Source: Prorocentrum cordatum
Lineage: Eukaryota; Sar; Dinophyceae; Prorocentrales; Prorocentraceae
DNA: 64,000 bases
Assembly: GCA_963575745.1 (NCBI GenBank)
Contig: CAUYUJ010014772.1
Location: forward strand, 72,501 to 136,500
Reading direction: 5' to 3'
Under the pieces are notes generated by a model that was not told the origin of the DNA, did not search any database, and saw nothing but the letters and a program-made list of their open reading frames with translations. Positions 61,146 through 64,000 of this stretch are shown one piece after another (position 1 is the first letter of the stretch; each line of letters starts with the position of its first letter). Position numbers and translations under genes: made by a program.

Positions 61146-62483
61146 TCAAGGTTCAGACAGCAACGCTTCCAACTTGACTTTGGATACACGTCTGGTGACC
61201 CACCTACCCTGAATTTTCATTCTTTGATACTCGCTGGCGCCGCGAGCGTGCACTGCGGATACCAGCTCCTCGTAACTCCTCTTCCGCGCCCCCGTGCCTG
61301 AAGGCTTCTGCATACCTCGCTTCACAAGCGCAGCGAGCTTCTTCACAGTATGCGACTTCCCGTACTTGATACCCAGACCCTTTGCGGCCTTGACCAAACC
61401 GCGATACTGCTGTGTATGCTGCCTCGCATACGTCTGGACCTTCTGAGTCACAACGCTCAGAGAACTCGCCAGCACGCGGAACTCTGGAATACCGTCCAAT
61501 TCCACCTTGGGACACAGACGGCGGCGACCCAACTGATACGCCACCTCCAAAGGTCCGCCAGCGCGCTTGCAGGGTAACTTCCGCAGCACAGCGAGTGATA
61601 CACCCACACAGCTGCGGATCCCCTCCAAAACCTGAATTGTGTGACAAAGCGTCGATACACTATATGCTAGCCCATTTCGGATACGCGAAACGTTTTCCCG
61701 CACAGACTTGCTCTTGTCATACACCTCCATGAGGTACCAAAGACCATGCAGCGAATACGTGTTGATAGCCTGCCGCGTCTCGCAGAACAATACATACATG
61801 GTCGCGACACTCACTTGAGACGTGGTGTTCAGAGCCCTCCTCATACGCCCCAATGCCGCGGTCATACTGTCGCAGGAAAGCACACCAAAATACGCGAGCT
61901 CCGCCGCAGCATGGCGTCTCCACTTCCCACACTGCCGCTTCAGAAACCACTGATGCAGCTCCTCGGTATACTCCGTTGGCGTGCAGCCCATGGAAAACTC
62001 AAGAATGGTAACAAAACACCGCATACAGTCCATGCTGTTATACTTACCTGCCATCTTCACCTGGTTCTTCTGAACGGCCACGGCCACATAGTCCGGGATA
62101 CTGTCCCCCATGGCCATGATGTCAGCGCTCGTGACCGAGACGCCCTTGACACGGGGACGCAGAAGCCCCGATACTACGTGCGACCACTTCTCCGCAAATG
62201 CAACAAGGCGCCGTCGTATACGAGCCCTGCGCAGAGTGCGAATAAAATTCAGACCAGAATACGCGATGTGCAAACCTTCCCGATGGGCTAAATACGTGCC
62301 ACCTCTCTCTTTGCATACAGCCTCGCAGTGCCGGACAAGACCGCAACAGAATGAATCGAAGTCCTGGACGAATACAATCCACTGATCCAAAAGGTAGTCA
62401 CATACGACAGGTACTCCTGCCTGGCCTCTGGTGAAACGCAGTAATACAAAGGACAGCACGAACAGATACCCTGCGGACTGCAT
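61146..62483 (-). CDS. Orphan gene 1 (445 aa), GTAT-patterned
   Basis: The first ATG is at 62483 (MQSAGYLFVLSFVLLRFTRG), giving a hydrophobic N-terminus that could be a signal peptide or anchor. The rest is helical and Cys/Arg-rich: VPVVCDYLLDQWIVFVQDFD, CGLVRHCEAVCKERGG, a middle with YNSMDCMRCFVTILEFSMGC, and a basic C-terminus (KGLGIKYGKSHTVKKLAALV, SYEELVSAVHARGASEYQRM, KIQGRWVTRRVSKVKLEALL) that looks like a small helical nucleic-acid-binding unit. No family was recognised. About 34 GTAT on the coding strand against 4 on the other. No intron. The same-strand order with genes 2 and 3, spaced by satellite, suggests a unit. Confidence 0.62.
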   Translation of the reverse strand: MQSAGYLFVLSFVLLRFTRGQAGVPVVCDYLLDQWIVFVQDFDSFCCGLVRHCEAVCKERGGTYLAHREGLHIAYSGLNFIRTLRRARIRRRLVAFAEKWSHVVSGLLRPRVKGVSVTSADIMAMGDSIPDYVAVAVQKNQVKMAGKYNSMDCMRCFVTILEFSMGCTPTEYTEELHQWFLKRQCGKWRRHAAAELAYFGVLSCDSMTAALGRMRRALNTTSQVSVATMYVLFCETRQAINTYSLHGLWYLMEVYDKSKSVRENVSRIRNGLAYSVSTLCHTIQVLEGIRSCVGVSLAVLRKLPCKRAGGPLEVAYQLGRRRLCPKVELDGIPEFRVLASSLSVVTQKVQTYARQHTQQYRGLVKAAKGLGIKYGKSHTVKKLAALVKRGMQKPSGTGARKRSYEELVSAVHARGASEYQRMKIQGRWVTRRVSKVKLEALLSEP

Positions 62484-62557
62484 GCCAAGGCAATACGTGG
62501 CCAAGAATACCCCCCTCTTGAGCCAAAGTGCCTATGAGCAACGCACACACGCACAGA

Positions 62558-62635
62558 CATGACGATGATGATGCTGCTCGTAATGATGATGATGGTGATG
62601 ATGATGATGATGATGATGCTGACGTGGATGATGGC
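62558..62635 (+). repeat. (GAT)n microsatellite
   Basis: GATGATGATG with CTG and GTG interruptions, upstream of orphan gene 1. Confidence 0.95.
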
Positions 62636-62639
62636 AGTT

Positions 62640-64000
62640 GCAGTTGTTTCATATTTACGCATTGCACAAGATACGTATGACAGCCATGACACAGAGACAA
62701 AAGTTGGTCACAGTGTTGGGGCAGATTTTGCCACACACGCAGTTCCTGCATATGACACATGATACGTATGAGAGACAGAAGACAAAGAAAAGTTGGTCAC
62801 ATTTTTGGGGCAAATTTGGTCACGCATGCAGTTGTCACATAATTACATATTGCACATGATACGTATGACAGCCATGAGACAGAGACAAAAGTTGGTCACA
62901 TTTTTGGGGCAAATTTTGCCACACATGCAGTACTTACGTATGATACATATTGCACATGATACGTATGACAGAAAGAAGCCAGAGGAAAGTTGGTCACATT
63001 TTGTGGGGCAACTTTGGTCAAACATGCAGTTGTTTCATATTTACGTATTGCACAAGATACTTATGACAGCCATGACACAGAGACAAAAGTTGGTCACATT
63101 TGTGGGGCAGATTTTGCCACACACGCAGTTCTTACATATGGCACATGATACGTATGAGAGACAGAAAACAGAGTTGGTCACATTTTTGGGCTATTGGTCA
63201 CACATGCAGTTGTCACATAATTACATAGTGCACATGATACGTATGACAGCCATGAGACAGAGACAAAAGTTGGTCACATTGTTGGGGCAAATTTTGCCAC
63301 ACGTGCAGTTCTTACATATGATACACATTGCACATGAGTATGAGAGACAGAAGACAGGGAAAAGTTGGTCACATTTTTGGGGCAAATTTTGTCCCACATG
63401 TTGTTTCCTATTTACGTATTGCACAACATACGTATGACAGCCATGACAAAGAGGCAAAAGTTGGTCACATTTTTGGGGCAGATTTTGCCACACTTGTAGT
63501 TCTTACGTATGATACATATTGCACATGACACATATGAGAGACAGAAGCCAGAGGAAAGTTGGTCACATTTTTGGGGCAAATGTGGTCACACATGCAGTTG
63601 TTACATATCATACACATGGCACATGATACTTATGACAGCCATGACACAGAGACAAGAGTTGGTCACATTTTTGGGGCAGATTTTGCCACACAAGCAGTTC
63701 TTTCATATGGCACATGATACGTATGAGAGACAGAGGACAGAGAAAAGTTGGTCGCATTTTTCGGGCAAATTTGGTCACACATGCAGTTGTCACAAAATTA
63801 CATATCGCGCATGATACGTATGACAGCCATGAGACAGAGACAAAAGTTGGTCACATTTTTGGGGCAAATTTTGCCACACATGCAGTTCTTACGTATGATA
63901 CATATTGCACATGATACGTATGAGAGAAAGAAGACAGAGAAGAGTTGGTCACATTTGTGGGGCAAATTTGATCACACATGCAGTTCTTACATATGATACA
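62640..64000 (+). repeat. Satellite of about 97 bp, 14 copies to the window end
   Basis: GTTGGTCACATTTTTGGGGC-type starts occur at about 62704, 62792, 62890, 62988, 63089, 63174, 63269, 63364, 63460, 63557, 63659, 63747, 63846 and 63943 (spacing 83-101). Each unit has CAAATTTTGCCACACATGCA, then ATACATATTGCACATGATAC and GTATGACAGCCATGA or GTATGAGAGACAGAAG. The two endings tend to alternate, so a dimeric higher-order unit is likely. It runs off the window. Confidence 0.95.

Noticed and set aside
62640-64000. Satellite units as CRISPR repeats
   Set aside because: Whole 97-bp units are similar, there are no unique spacers, and the context is eukaryotic.

Overview
The window looks like nuclear DNA of a core dinoflagellate. 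One exact copy of the 22-nt dinoflagellate spliced leader (SL) lies at 24062-24083, at the 5' end of a degenerate non-LTR retrotransposon (LINE). Other fitting signs are a GC-rich, SNP-poor repeat landscape, very long CT/GA and ATC microsatellites, many minisatellites, and dinoflagellate-type LINEs with RNase H and zinc-binding tails. I cannot name the species. No rRNA, tRNA or CRISPR array was seen.

Layout. 1-2.56 kb: a 102-bp tandem repeat, a LINE 3' fragment (RNase H tail), then CCT/ATC microsatellite. 2562-13058: an apparently near-intact tyrosine-recombinase (YR) retrotransposon of the DIRS order. It has Ngaro/PAT-like split direct repeats (A1 - ORFs - B1-A2-B2), a small membrane-segment ORF, a Gag-like ORF coupled by a TGATG stop/start, and a 2280-codon Pol frame carrying RT, RNase H, a J-domain (HPD motif), an SR-rich region and a YR. 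It sits in an ATC microsatellite, and removing it rejoins the ATC repeat in phase. 13-24 kb: microsatellites, a LINE relic (15.4-17.7 kb), a minisatellite, an RNase H fragment, and a few short exon-like segments that may belong to a helical-repeat (FASTK/octotricopeptide-like) host gene. 24.06-29.6 kb: LINE A, SL-headed, nearly full length, frameshifted. 29.6-39.4 kb: LINE B, also degenerate, with a 3.2-kb segment present twice in direct tandem (29575-32771 and 32772-35974). 39.4-56.5 kb: repeat-rich DNA (microsatellites, minisatellites, dispersed repeat families, a hairpin-forming G/C-run array) with little convincing coding sequence.

56.5-64 kb is different in character. Three intronless ORFs on the minus strand (445, 276 and 320 aa), which I do not recognise, are separated and flanked by a roughly 97-bp satellite family. 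Their coding strand is strongly enriched in the tetranucleotide GTAT in all three codon phases (about 75 on the coding strand against about 9 on the other in 3.1 kb, counted by eye). The satellite carries the same motif. This looks like one coherent unit, perhaps an undescribed mobile element or gene family.

The two most notable systems are therefore the J-domain YR retrotransposon and the GTAT-patterned orphan gene cluster. ORF starts were chosen at ATG codons where possible; several long open frames in this GC-rich DNA are shadows or microsatellite translations and are left out.
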